NCBI GenBank assembly: GCA_032249575.1
Contig: JAVVHL010000075.1
Span: forward strand, 1 to 5,921
DNA: 5,921 nt
Source of the DNA: Calditenuis sp032249575
GTDB lineage: Archaea; Thermoproteota; Nitrososphaeria_A; Caldarchaeales; Calditenuaceae
Reading direction: 5' to 3'
Below, piece after piece: positions 5,838 to 5,921 of this stretch. Numbering within the stretch: position 1 is the first letter of the stretch; every line of letters begins with the position of its first letter. The position numbers and the translations under genes were made by a program. Under the pieces are notes generated by a model. The model worked only from the letters and a program-made list of their open reading frames with translations, was not told the origin of the DNA and did not search any database.

Positions 5838-5921
5838 ATGAGGGCAGAGAGGTGGATAGAACGCGTCCACAGCAGGCCTTACACCTTCGTCTCGATGGCT
5901 CTGCTCCTCGCAGGTGCGGCA
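5838..5921 (+). CDS. Start of a probable membrane protein, cut by the right edge
   Basis: An ATG at 5838 opens a frame of 28 codons that is still open at the window end. The peptide begins with a short amphipathic, basic stretch (MRAERWIERVHSRPY) and then turns hydrophobic (TFVSMALLLAGAA), as at the start of a transmembrane segment or signal anchor with positive charges on the cytoplasmic side. Support for the start comes from a TATA box 27 nt upstream and from the divergent layout with the SIMPL gene. N-termini of this shape occur in many membrane proteins, including RND/MMPL-type transporters, but 28 residues do not allow a family call. Confidence 0.6.
   Translation, partial: MRAERWIERVHSRPYTFVSMALLLAGAA

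Noticed and set aside
1..5921. Search for CRISPR arrays, tRNA or rRNA genes, insertion sequences or toxin-antitoxin genes
   Set aside because: Nearly all of the window is accounted for by long coding regions. The intergenic gaps are about 45-105 bp and show no repeat-spacer pattern, tRNA cloverleaf or transposon ends that I can see.

Overview
The window looks like part of an archaeal chromosome, most likely from a thermophilic, GC-rich, aerobic lineage of the TACK/Thermoproteota type. The evidence is a homotetramer-type archaeal tRNA-splicing endonuclease gene, heavy use of AGG for arginine and of ATA for isoleucine, and a repeated promoter pattern: an A/T-rich TATA box about 25-30 nt upstream of the start codon with no leader, so the mRNAs are probably leaderless. 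A haem O synthase gene beside an aconitase gene suggests haem-copper oxidase respiration and a TCA cycle. I cannot name the species.

Layout. Bases 1-44 hold a possible minus-strand gene start that runs off the left edge. The tRNA-intron endonuclease (endA family) lies on the minus strand (41-574). It is divergent from a plus-strand run of ctaB (haem O synthase, 680-1531), hisH (glutaminase subunit of imidazole glycerol phosphate synthase, 1583-2191) and acnA (aconitase, 2237-4981). The gaps in that run are only 51 and 45 bp, but acnA also appears to have its own promoter. acnA ends 3 bp from the end of a convergent minus-strand gene for a membrane-anchored SIMPL/DUF541 protein (4985-5749). 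That gene is divergent from an unlisted plus-strand gene starting at 5838 that runs off the right edge and begins like a membrane protein.

How the parts work together. The core genes are housekeeping: tRNA splicing, haem O for a terminal oxidase, a step of histidine/purine-linked metabolism, and a TCA-cycle enzyme. They do not form one pathway, and ctaB and acnA are related only through aerobic respiration. The least ordinary items are four. (1) The intergenic region between the SIMPL gene and the right-edge gene has a palindrome exactly midway between two mirror-image TATA boxes. (2) The endA protein has lost the catalytic histidine while keeping the tyrosine and lysine. (3) A 10-codon mini-ORF with a very good Shine-Dalgarno sequence sits between hisH and acnA. 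(4) acnA starts at TTG. I see no mobile element, CRISPR array, tRNA or rRNA, and no clear new defence or biosynthetic system.
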